From: Limnohabitans sp. INBF002
GTDB taxonomy: Bacteria > Pseudomonadota > Gammaproteobacteria > Burkholderiales > Burkholderiaceae_C
Direction: 5' to 3'
Assembly (NCBI RefSeq): GCF_027924905.1
Contig: NZ_AP027055.1
Coordinates: 1,736,001 to 1,800,000 of the forward strand
DNA length: 64,000 nt
Of the stretch, positions 36,145 to 43,332 are shown piece after piece. The notes beneath the pieces were generated by a model. The model saw nothing but the letters and a program-made list of their open reading frames with translations, ran no database searches and was not told the origin of the DNA. Made by a program: the position numbers and the translations under genes. Numbering within the stretch: position 1 is the stretch's first letter; every line of letters begins with the position of its first letter.

Positions 36145-37110
36145 ATGATGACCTATTCACGTTCCTTGGTTGCGCTGGCTTTGACGGTGTTGTGTGCAGC
36201 GCCAGCTTTTGCTTGGCCCGACAAACCCGTCACCATCGTGGTTCCCTTCCCACCTGGCGGTGGCACCGACACAGGTGCCCGCATCGTGGGACAAAAGTTA
36301 AGCTTGAAATGGGGCCAGTCTGTCGTCATCGACAACAAAGGTGGCGCGGCAGGACAAGTGGGCGCAGATTTTGTTGCCAAAGCAAAACCGGATGGCTACA
36401 CCCTTCTCATGGGTAACTTGGGCACACAAGCCATTAACCCGGCGCTGTACAAAAAACTGCCCTACGACCCAGACAAAGCATTTGCACCGATTTCATTGGT
36501 GGCTGAATTGCCGTTGGCGATGATGGTCAACCCATCGGTCCCGGCGAAATCAGCCAAAGAATTTATTGCACTCGCAAAAAATCAACCCGGCAAATTGAAC
36601 TACAGCAGTTCTGGCGCAGGTGGCGGCCCGCACTTGGCCGCAGAAATGTTCAAAGATGCCACTGGCACCTTCATTGTTCACGTGCCCTACCGAGGTGGCG
36701 GGCCAGCGATCACCGATTTGTTGGCCGGCAACGTTCAACTGTCGTTCATGACCGTTTTAGAAGCCAGTGGCCACATCAAAGCGGGCAAACTGCGCGCCCT
36801 AGCCGTCACCAGCGAGCAGCGTGTGAGCGCCTTACCAGATGTGCCGAGCTTGGCCGAAAGCAGCATTCCGGGTTTCAACTCGATCAGCTGGATTGGCTTG
36901 GTTGCACCTGCGGGAACCCCCGTAGCCATTCTGGAAAAAATTTCAGCAGATGTTCGAGAAATCATTGAGACGCCCGAAGTGAAAAATCGTTTGATTGATC
37001 TAGGCGGCATTCCCAAAGCCACAACACCTGCTGACTTCAGCAAACTCATCGACAACGATCGCAAGCGCTACACCGCCGTGATCAAAGAACGCGGCATCAC
37101 CGCCGACTGA
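36145..37110 (+). CDS. Bug/TctC-family binding protein (third copy)
   Basis: A 321-residue exported binding protein with signal peptide (SLVALALTVLCAAPAFA) and Bug motifs [49 protein letters not shown] and VHVPYRGGGPAITDLLAG. The codon choice looks more A/T-rich than in the neighbours garL and gudD (for example runs of aaa, att and gca), judged by eye only. It lies between garL and a hydroxyacid dehydrogenase and is probably transcribed from the udh promoter. Its ligand and membrane partner are unknown. Confidence 0.92.
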   Translation: MMTYSRSLVALALTVLCAAPAFAWPDKPVTIVVPFPPGGGTDTGARIVGQKLSLKWGQSVVIDNKGGAAGQVGADFVAKAKPDGYTLLMGNLGTQAINPALYKKLPYDPDKAFAPISLVAELPLAMMVNPSVPAKSAKEFIALAKNQPGKLNYSSSGAGGGPHLAAEMFKDATGTFIVHVPYRGGGPAITDLLAGNVQLSFMTVLEASGHIKAGKLRALAVTSEQRVSALPDVPSLAESSIPGFNSISWIGLVAPAGTPVAILEKISADVREIIETPEVKNRLIDLGGIPKATTPADFSKLIDNDRKRYTAVIKERGITAD

Positions 37111-37126
37111 TCTTCAGGCACGACAC

Positions 37127-38065
37127 ATGAAAACAAAACTTCTCAACGTCGGTCGACTCCCTGGCCCCCTTGAATCCAGGCTGGCGCAGTCCTACGAACT
37201 TTTGACCTTGCCTGCCAACCCAGAGGCAGCACACGCATTCTTGGCAGAGCACGCGGCCAGCATCACAGGCCTCGTCAGCTCAGCGGCCATTGGCGTGTCC
37301 AACGACTTGGTGGATCGCCTCCCCAGCTTGCGTGTGATTTCTAATTTTGGTGTCGGTTTAGACAAAATTGATGTGGCACATGCCAAGACGCGTGGCATTG
37401 CGGTGGGATACACCCCCGATGTGCTCAACGATTGCGTGGCCGACACCGCATTTGGGTTGATGCTGGATATCGGCAGAGGCCTGAGTGCGGCAGACCGTTT
37501 TGTTCGTGACAAAAAATGGAGCACCACCACATTCCCCTTAGGCTTCAAAGTCAGCGGTGCCAAGCTGGGCATTGTGGGCATGGGTCGCATTGGCAGAACC
37601 ATTGCCAAACGTGCCATCGGCTTTGACATGGAGATTCGTTACCACGCCCGCAATCCTGTGGCCGATGTCACATGGGCACATGCACCGTCACTCCTCGAAT
37701 TGGCCAAGTGGTCCGACTTTTTGATCGTCATCACCGCAGGCGGTTCAGAAACAAAACACTTGATCAACGCCGATGTACTGTCGGCACTGGGCCCACAAGG
37801 ATTTCTCATCAACGTTGCACGTGGCTCGGTGGTCGATGAACTCGCGCTGATCGAGGCACTTGAGAAAAAAACAATTGCGGGCGCCGGCCTCGACGTTTTT
37901 GCCAATGAACCCCATGTGCCGGAAAGATTGATGCATCTTGAAAACATTGTGATGCTCCCTCACATCGCCAGCGCAACGCAACAAACACGACACGCCATGG
38001 CCGATCGCGTGTTTGACAATTTGACCAGTTTCTTCAAAGCCGGTTGCTTAATTTCTGCAGCCTAA
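37127..38065 (+). CDS. D-2-hydroxyacid dehydrogenase (glyoxylate/hydroxypyruvate reductase-like)
   Basis: A 312-residue NAD(P)-dependent enzyme. The Rossmann motif is LGIVGMGRIGRTIAKRA. The catalytic trio is seen as Arg in LINVARGSVVDE, Glu in DVFANEPHVP and His in VMLPHIASAT. This is the GhrB/hydroxypyruvate reductase pattern. In this operon it may interconvert hydroxypyruvate, an isomer of tartronate semialdehyde, and glycerate, giving a side route to garR; that role is inference. It lies 16 bases after the third Bug gene and 22 bases before garR. Confidence 0.9.
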   Translation: MKTKLLNVGRLPGPLESRLAQSYELLTLPANPEAAHAFLAEHAASITGLVSSAAIGVSNDLVDRLPSLRVISNFGVGLDKIDVAHAKTRGIAVGYTPDVLNDCVADTAFGLMLDIGRGLSAADRFVRDKKWSTTTFPLGFKVSGAKLGIVGMGRIGRTIAKRAIGFDMEIRYHARNPVADVTWAHAPSLLELAKWSDFLIVITAGGSETKHLINADVLSALGPQGFLINVARGSVVDELALIEALEKKTIAGAGLDVFANEPHVPERLMHLENIVMLPHIASATQQTRHAMADRVFDNLTSFFKAGCLISAA

Positions 38066-38087
38066 AACAACTCACAGAAAGAGAAAA

Positions 38088-38966
38088 ATGAAAATTGGAT
38101 TTATTGGCCTAGGCATCATGGGCACACCGATGGCGCAGCACCTGCTCACCGCTGGGCACGAAATGTTTGTACGCACCCGCAGCAAAGTGCCCGAGGCACT
38201 CAGTGCAGCACAAGTGTGCGCCACCAACGCCGACGTGGCACGCCATGCAGACATCATCTTTTTGATGCTGCCCGACACACCCGATGTGGACGCTGTGTTG
38301 TTTGGCAAAGACGGCGTGGCCGAAGGTTTGAGTCAAGGCAAGATCGTGGTGGACATGAGCTCCATCTCGCCCATGGACACCAAAACCTTTGCGCAAAAAA
38401 TCAATGCCCTCGGCTGCGAATACCTGGATGCGCCCGTGTCAGGCGGCGAAGTGGGCGCGAAGGCCGCCAGCCTCACCATCATGGTGGGCGGTGCAGAAGC
38501 CACGTTCAACACCGTCAAGCCTTTGTTTGAATTGATGGGAAAAAACATCACCCTCGTAGGTGGCAATGGCGACGGTCAAACCACCAAAGTGGCCAACCAA
38601 ATCATCGTGGCCTTGAACATTGCGGCCGTGGGCGAAGCTTTACTGTTTGCCAGCAAAGCAGGCGCCGACCCTGCCAAAGTGCGTGCCGCGCTGATGGGTG
38701 GCTTTGCATCCAGCCGCATTTTGGAGGTGCATGGCGAGCGCATGATCAAACGCACGTTTGACCCCGGCTTTCGCATTGCCTTGCACCAAAAAGATTTGGC
38801 CTTGGCCCTCAACGGCGCCAAAGCCATTGGCGTGTCATTGCCACAAACCGCATCGGCGGCACAGCTCATGCAAGCTTGTGCATCCAACGGTTGGGGGCAG
38901 CTTGACCATTCAGCCTTGGTGAAGTCGCTGGAGTTGATGGCGGCTCACGAAGTAACCGCCAAGTAA
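38088..38966 (+). CDS. garR: Tartronate semialdehyde (2-hydroxy-3-oxopropionate) reductase
   Basis: A 292-residue beta-hydroxyacid dehydrogenase. Motifs are KIGFIGLGIMGTPMAQHLL (NAD(P)-binding), the catalytic DAPVSGGEVGAKAASLTIMVGG, the catalytic Lys in GDGQTTKVANQIIVALN and LHQKDLALAL. These match GarR/GlxR, which reduces tartronate semialdehyde to glycerate. It completes the aldarate pathway in the operon. Glycerate kinase is not in the window. It is the last gene before a strong terminator. Confidence 0.94.
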   Translation: MKIGFIGLGIMGTPMAQHLLTAGHEMFVRTRSKVPEALSAAQVCATNADVARHADIIFLMLPDTPDVDAVLFGKDGVAEGLSQGKIVVDMSSISPMDTKTFAQKINALGCEYLDAPVSGGEVGAKAASLTIMVGGAEATFNTVKPLFELMGKNITLVGGNGDGQTTKVANQIIVALNIAAVGEALLFASKAGADPAKVRAALMGGFASSRILEVHGERMIKRTFDPGFRIALHQKDLALALNGAKAIGVSLPQTASAAQLMQACASNGWGQLDHSALVKSLELMAAHEVTAK

Positions 38967-38986
38967 ACAGCAACCGCACACAAAAA

Positions 38987-39016
38987 CAAACCCGCCTAGG
39001 CGGGTTTGTTTGTTTC
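38987..39016. terminator. Rho-independent terminator after garR
   Basis: Inverted repeat CAAACCCGCC (38987-38996) and GGCGGGTTTG (38999-39008) with a two-base loop, followed by a T-rich tract to 39016. A-rich sequence on the other side means it can also serve the convergent TRIC-type gene. It closes the uronate operon. Confidence 0.9.
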
Positions 39017-39029
39017 AGGTGGCAGGTGT

Positions 39030-39677
39030 TCAGTCTTCAATTTTCCACGTGGGCAAGCGCCACTCCAACTGCAACGCGGCCAAGCGCAACAGCGTCACGG
39101 TCGCGGCACCAATCGCCACCACCGCATTCGGGTCAAAGCCCAAGTAGTGCAAGAGCACCACCACCCAACCACCGGCAAACGCACACACGGCATAAGGATG
39201 GTGGTCATGAAACGCCGTGGGAATTTCGTTGCACACGATGTCACGCAACACGCCGCCAAAGGTGGCGGTGATGACGCCCATCAACACAGCAATGAGCGCC
39301 GGCATTTGCATGCCGAGCGCGATTTGCGTGCCACTGGCAGCAAACAGCCCCAAGCCCAAAGCATCGGGCCACTGAATGGATTTTTCGGTGGGCTTGAAAT
39401 GTTTGGCGCGCATCAAAAACATCGCGGCTAAACACAACGCCAACACCGTCCACAAATACCAAGACTGCTCAATCCAAAACAAGGGGCGGCGGTCCAGCAA
39501 CACATCGCGCAAGGTGCCGCCACCAAAGGCCGCCACACTGGCCACAGCGCACACGCCCACGGCATCAAGCTTTTTGCGGGCAGCTTCCATCACGCCAGAC
39601 AAGGCAAAAGCCACCGTGCCTGCAATCTCAATGCTTGTTTGCACCCCTGAGAGGGTTTGCGTCGTCAAGACGTCCAT
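39030..39677 (-). CDS. TRIC/UPF0126-family membrane protein
   Basis: A 215-residue inner membrane protein of about seven helices, with two related UPF0126 repeats. The repeats are seen as VAAFGGGTLRDVLLDRRPLF and TATFGGVLRDIVCNEIPTAF. These prokaryotic relatives of trimeric intracellular cation channels conduct monovalent cations in some cases; other members may transport glycine-like solutes. The physiological role here is unknown. It is convergent with garR and downstream of the binding-protein-like gene by 15 bases on the same strand. Confidence 0.9.
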   Translation of the reverse strand: MDVLTTQTLSGVQTSIEIAGTVAFALSGVMEAARKKLDAVGVCAVASVAAFGGGTLRDVLLDRRPLFWIEQSWYLWTVLALCLAAMFLMRAKHFKPTEKSIQWPDALGLGLFAASGTQIALGMQMPALIAVLMGVITATFGGVLRDIVCNEIPTAFHDHHPYAVCAFAGGWVVVLLHYLGFDPNAVVAIGAATVTLLRLAALQLEWRLPTWKIED

Positions 39678-39692
39678 CGCCCAAACCTTTTG

Positions 39693-40421
39693 TTAGTTAG
39701 CCAAAGGTGCAAGTGTCGCACCTTCAATGCGGTGACGCGCCATGGCTTGGGCCACCACACCTGTGGCTTTCATGTCTTCCACGAATTGATGCAAATAGGC
39801 GGCAGCGGCTTCACCACGGCTCTTGGGCAGGCCCATGGCTTGAGAAATGACCATGAAGTGGCCGGGCAGCATGCGCAGGCCGGGGATGCGAGGCAGCTCC
39901 GCCTCGAGCTGGGGCTTCACGCCAGCCGCCACATCGTGGCCATGTTCTAAAAAGTAGCTCACCACTTCGGGCGAGGTAGGGCTGCGCACCAGTTGTGCGT
40001 GTTTGATTTCGCGACTCAGGTACAGGTCGTAAGCACTACCCTTGCCCACCACCACGGTGTGTTGGGCTTGGTCCACCTCATCATTGCTGTGCAAAGGCGA
40101 CTCTTGCTTGACCATGTACGCGCCTTCAATCAACACATAGGGCGCTGTAAATGCAATGGCGGCACCGCGCAGCGGGTCGATGGCAAAAAAGCCCACATCG
40201 GCCTCTTCGCCCGACACGGCTTCCACCGATTTGCTGGCGGCTTCAAACACCACCAACTTCAAGGGCACGCCCAAGCGCTGAGCCAGTTGGGTGGCAAGGT
40301 CAATCGACACGCCTTCGGGCTCACCCGTCTCAGGGTGGCGGCGGGCCAAGATGGGGTTGCCCACGTTGATGGCGACGCGAAGTTCACCGGTGGGTGCGAA
40401 GGTTTGAGAAAGGTTGGTCAT
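39693..40421 (-). CDS. SBP_bac_3-type solute-binding-fold protein without a signal peptide
   Basis: A 242-residue protein with the family-3 substrate-binding fold: GELRVAINVGNPILARRHPE, GVSIDLATQLAQRLGVPLKLV, ADVGFFAIDPLRGAAIAFTAPYV and VVVGKGSAYDLYLSR. The ATG at 40421 gives TNLSQTFAPTGELRV with no signal sequence or lipobox. The frame stays open upstream to 40652, but that part is a shadow of queE on the opposite strand and is not hydrophobic. It may therefore be a cytoplasmic ligand sensor or an enzyme of the fold rather than a transporter part. No ABC permease or ATPase is adjacent. Confidence 0.8.
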   Translation of the reverse strand: MTNLSQTFAPTGELRVAINVGNPILARRHPETGEPEGVSIDLATQLAQRLGVPLKLVVFEAASKSVEAVSGEEADVGFFAIDPLRGAAIAFTAPYVLIEGAYMVKQESPLHSNDEVDQAQHTVVVGKGSAYDLYLSREIKHAQLVRSPTSPEVVSYFLEHGHDVAAGVKPQLEAELPRIPGLRMLPGHFMVISQAMGLPKSRGEAAAAYLHQFVEDMKATGVVAQAMARHRIEGATLAPLAN

Positions 40422-40474
40422 GCCCCAATTGGCCCACAAAAAGGTGACACGTAACTTGCTGCGAAAATAGCGGC

Positions 40475-41110
40475 ATGACGTACAGCGTGAAAGAAATGTT
40501 CTACACCTTGCAAGGTGAAGGCGCCAATGCCGGGCAACCCGCCGTGTTTTGCCGTTTTGCCGGCTGCAACCTGTGGAGCGGCAGGGAAGTTGACCGCAGC
40601 TCGGCCATTTGCCAGTTCTGCGACACCGACTTTGTGGGCACCGATGGCACACACGGCGGCAAGTTTGACAGCGCCCAAGCCTTGGCCGCCGCCATTGCCA
40701 GCTTTTGGCCAGTCAATGACACCGAGCACCGCTTTGTGGTGCTGACGGGTGGCGAGCCCTTGCTGCAAGTGGACGAGGCTTTGGTCGAAGCCCTGCATGC
40801 GCATGGCTTCACCATTGCGGTGGAAACCAATGGCACCGTGCTTCCACCCAAAGGCATTGACTGGCTGTGCATGAGCCCCAAGGCGGGTAGCCAGCGTGTG
40901 GTGGCAGCGGGCCAAGAGCTCAAGCTGGTGTTTCCGCAAGTGGGCGCAGAGCCCGCGCTGTATGAATCTTTGAATTTTGAACATTTTTATTTGCAGCCCA
41001 TGGATGGGCCCCATGCTGCGGCCAACACCGCAGCGGCCGTGGCCTATTGCCAATCGCACCCGCGCTGGCGTTTGAGCGTGCAAACCCATAAGTTGATTGG
41101 CATCCGATGA
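40475..41110 (+). CDS. queE: 7-carboxy-7-deazaguanine synthase
   Basis: A 211-residue radical-SAM enzyme of the queuosine/7-deazaguanine pathway, converting carboxytetrahydropterin to 7-carboxy-7-deazaguanine. The cluster motif is the long C-x14-C-x2-C form, within CNLWSGREVDRSSAICQFC, instead of C-x3-C-x2-C. Other signatures are YTLQGEGANAGQPAVFCRFAGC, VLTGGEPLLQVD and VETNGT. The stop overlaps the queD start by four bases, so the pair is translationally coupled. It is divergent from the signal-less binding protein across 53 bases. Confidence 0.95.
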   Translation: MTYSVKEMFYTLQGEGANAGQPAVFCRFAGCNLWSGREVDRSSAICQFCDTDFVGTDGTHGGKFDSAQALAAAIASFWPVNDTEHRFVVLTGGEPLLQVDEALVEALHAHGFTIAVETNGTVLPPKGIDWLCMSPKAGSQRVVAAGQELKLVFPQVGAEPALYESLNFEHFYLQPMDGPHAAANTAAAVAYCQSHPRWRLSVQTHKLIGIR

Positions 41111-41478
41111 CATACGAACTCAGCCAGCGCTTCTACTTTGAAGCCGCCCACACCCTGCGCCGCAAAATTGATGCAGAGGGTAGCCTGCGCATCCACGGCC
41201 ACACGTATCACGCCGAAGTGACCATTGCAGGCAAGCCTGACCCCGAGTCCGGCATGATGATGGACCTCGCATTTCTGCGCCAAGAAGTCGAGAAAGTGCG
41301 CGACAAGCTTGACCACCATTTCCTCGACGAAGTGCCAGGTCTCGGCCCCGCCACGCTCGAGAACCTGTGCGCCTTCATCTACAACGACCTCAAAGAGACG
41401 TTGCCCAACATCCACCGCATCAAGATTGAGCGCCCCGCCAGTGGCGACACCTGCTGCTTGCTGCCCAACGAGGACTGA
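41107..41478 (+). CDS. queD: 6-carboxytetrahydropterin synthase family protein (QueD) with a non-canonical active site
   Basis: A 123-residue member of the PTPS/QueD family, expected to make 6-carboxytetrahydropterin for QueE. The zinc ligands are present: an early His in YFEAAHTLR and the pair in RIHGHTYHAEV. The catalytic Cys normally four residues before the HGH (C-x3-HGH) is Ser here (GSLRIHGH). The late Glu (KIERPASGDT) is retained, and a Cys pair follows in DTCCLLP. The queE context argues for a real QueD role; the substitution may be lineage-specific. Its ATG overlaps queE. Confidence 0.85.
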   Translation: MTYELSQRFYFEAAHTLRRKIDAEGSLRIHGHTYHAEVTIAGKPDPESGMMMDLAFLRQEVEKVRDKLDHHFLDEVPGLGPATLENLCAFIYNDLKETLPNIHRIKIERPASGDTCCLLPNED

Positions 41479-41480
41479 GC

Positions 41481-42176
41481 ATGGCTATCCAAGCGGTGGT
41501 GTTCGATGCCTATGGCACTTTGTTTGATGTGTATTCGATTGGCGCGTTGGCCGAGCAGTTGTACCCCGGCCAAGGTGCGGCCATCTCGGTGCTGTGGCGC
41601 GACAAGCAGATTGACTACACGCGACTCATCACGATGTCTGACCCACATCGCGCAGAAGGCAGCCGCTACTACCAATCGTTTTGGGACATCACGCGCAGCG
41701 CCTTGCTCTACACACTCGAACGCTTCAAGCTCGATGCCAAGCCGGAACATGTGGACGCCCTGATGGGCCAATACGCCAAGCTCACGCCTTTTGCGGAGAA
41801 CTTGGGCGTGCTGCAAAGTTTGAAAGAACGTGGCATCACCACGGCCATCCTCTCCAACGGCAGTCCTGAGATGCTCAACACCGCCGTCTCCAGCGCAGGC
41901 ATGGCTGACTTGATTGACCACGTCATCTCGGTGGACCCCATTCGCCTGTTCAAAACTTCGCCCGAAGCCTACGGCTTGGTGCAACAAACCATTCCCGCTG
42001 AGAAGCAAGATATTTTGTTTGTGTCCAGCAACGGCTGGGACGCCTTGGGTGCCACTTGGTTTGGTTTCACCACGCTGTGGGTGAATCGCCAACAGTTGCC
42101 CTTTGAAGCCATCGCCCCCCACCCCAGCTACACCGGCCACGACCTGACACGCGTGCTGGACGTGTTCAACCACTGA
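41481..42176 (+). CDS. Haloacid dehalogenase, type II (HAD superfamily)
   Basis: A 231-residue HAD-fold enzyme matching (S)-2-haloacid dehalogenases. All residues known to be needed in that family appear: nucleophilic Asp in VVFDAYGTLFDV, the Arg in LWRDKQIDYT, Ser-Asn in ILSNGSPEML, Lys and Tyr in RLFKTSPEAYGL, and the Ser/Asn/Asp set in VSSNGWDALGATW. It is therefore probably an active 2-haloacid dehalogenase, although related phosphatase-like activity is possible. It lies two bases after queD and overlaps the S4-domain gene start as TGATG. Confidence 0.9.
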   Translation: MAIQAVVFDAYGTLFDVYSIGALAEQLYPGQGAAISVLWRDKQIDYTRLITMSDPHRAEGSRYYQSFWDITRSALLYTLERFKLDAKPEHVDALMGQYAKLTPFAENLGVLQSLKERGITTAILSNGSPEMLNTAVSSAGMADLIDHVISVDPIRLFKTSPEAYGLVQQTIPAEKQDILFVSSNGWDALGATWFGFTTLWVNRQQLPFEAIAPHPSYTGHDLTRVLDVFNH

Positions 42177-42580
42177 TGGACAGCCTGCGCATCGACAAGT
42201 GGCTGTGGGCCGCACGCTTCTACAAAACACGCAGCCTCGCGTGTGATGAAGTGACCAAACACCGCGTGCAAATCAATGGCCAAGACGTCAAGCCTGCGCG
42301 TGAAGTGAAGGTGGGCGACACCCTCACCGTGCGCCAAGGCAACATCACCAAGACAGTTCAAGTCAAAGGCATCAGCGCCGCGCGTGGCCCAGCGCCCGTG
42401 GCGCAACTGTTGTACGAAGAAACAGCTGAGAGCATGGCTTTGCGCGCAAAGCTTGCTGAACAAAACCGCATGGCGTCAGAGCCTGCACACAGCATCGAGC
42501 ACGGCCGCCCCACCAAGCGTGACCGTCGCCAAATTGAACACGCATGGAACGAGCGCTGGAGCGCGAGTACCGACACCTAA
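42176..42580 (+). CDS. hslR: S4-domain RNA-binding protein, Hsp15-like
   Basis: A 134-residue protein with an S4 domain at residues 3-65 (LRIDKWLWAARFYKTRSLAC, then HRVQINGQDVKPAREVKVGD) and a basic C-terminal tail. This is the Hsp15 family, which binds stalled 50S subunits carrying nascent chains and helps recycle them. The ATG overlaps the dehalogenase stop. The yebC gene follows after 33 bases. Assignment to Hsp15 rests on length and domain layout. Confidence 0.88.
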   Translation: MDSLRIDKWLWAARFYKTRSLACDEVTKHRVQINGQDVKPAREVKVGDTLTVRQGNITKTVQVKGISAARGPAPVAQLLYEETAESMALRAKLAEQNRMASEPAHSIEHGRPTKRDRRQIEHAWNERWSASTDT

Positions 42581-42613
42581 ACACATCAATACACAACATA
42601 AAGGAACACACAC

Positions 42614-43324
42614 ATGGGAGCTCAATGGAAAGCCAAAGGCAAAGACTTAGCCGCCAATGCCAAGGGCCGCGTTTTTAGCAAATTGGCCAAAGACATCATG
42701 GTGGCGGCACGCAACGGTGCAGACCCCGCAGCCAACGCGCGCCTGCGCATGGTGATGGAGCAGGCCCGCAAAGTGTCTATGCCCAAAGACACGTTGGACC
42801 GCGCCATCAAAAAAGGCGCTGGCTTGACAGGCGAGTCCGTTCAGTTTGAACGCGTGATTTACGAAGGCTACGCACCCCACCAAGTGGCGGTGATGGTTGA
42901 GTGTTTGACCGACAACGTCAACCGCACCGCGCCCGAAATGCGTGTGTTGTTTCGCAAAGGCCAGCTCGGCACATCAGGTTCCGTGTCATGGGACTTTGAC
43001 CACATTGGTCTGATTGAAGCCGAACCCACCGCCCCCGATGCCGATGCCGAAATGGCCGCCATCGAAGCAGGTGCGCAAGACTTTGAAGCGGGCGACGAAG
43101 GCACCTCGGTGTTCATCACCGACCCCGCTGACCTCGACCTCGTGAGCCGCGCCCTGCCCGCACACGGCTTCAATGTGTTGTCAGCCAAGCTGGGCTACAA
43201 GCCCAAAAACCCCGTTGACCCAGCGAACCTGAGCGCCGCAGCTCTAGAAGAAGTCGAAGCCTTCCTCTCTGCCATTGACGACAACGACGATGTCCAAAAC
43301 GTCTACGTGGGGCTGCTGGGTTAA
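42614..43324 (+). CDS. yebC: YebC/PmpR/TACO1-family regulator
   Basis: A 236-residue protein of standard length. It begins [20 protein letters not shown] and has the family blocks [54 protein letters not shown] and FVFRKGQLG-like [17 protein letters not shown]. YebC proteins were named as transcriptional regulators and are now also linked to relief of ribosome stalling at proline runs. AAGGA precedes the ATG. It follows the Hsp15-like gene and precedes the short Hsp70 by eight bases. Confidence 0.95.
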   Translation: MGAQWKAKGKDLAANAKGRVFSKLAKDIMVAARNGADPAANARLRMVMEQARKVSMPKDTLDRAIKKGAGLTGESVQFERVIYEGYAPHQVAVMVECLTDNVNRTAPEMRVLFRKGQLGTSGSVSWDFDHIGLIEAEPTAPDADAEMAAIEAGAQDFEAGDEGTSVFITDPADLDLVSRALPAHGFNVLSAKLGYKPKNPVDPANLSAAALEEVEAFLSAIDDNDDVQNVYVGLLG

Positions 43325-43332
43325 CTTCATAC

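Noticed and set aside
40422-40652. N-terminal extension of the binding-fold protein that might supply a signal peptide
   Set aside because: It is antisense to queE, Arg/Cys-rich and not hydrophobic, so it does not provide an export signal.
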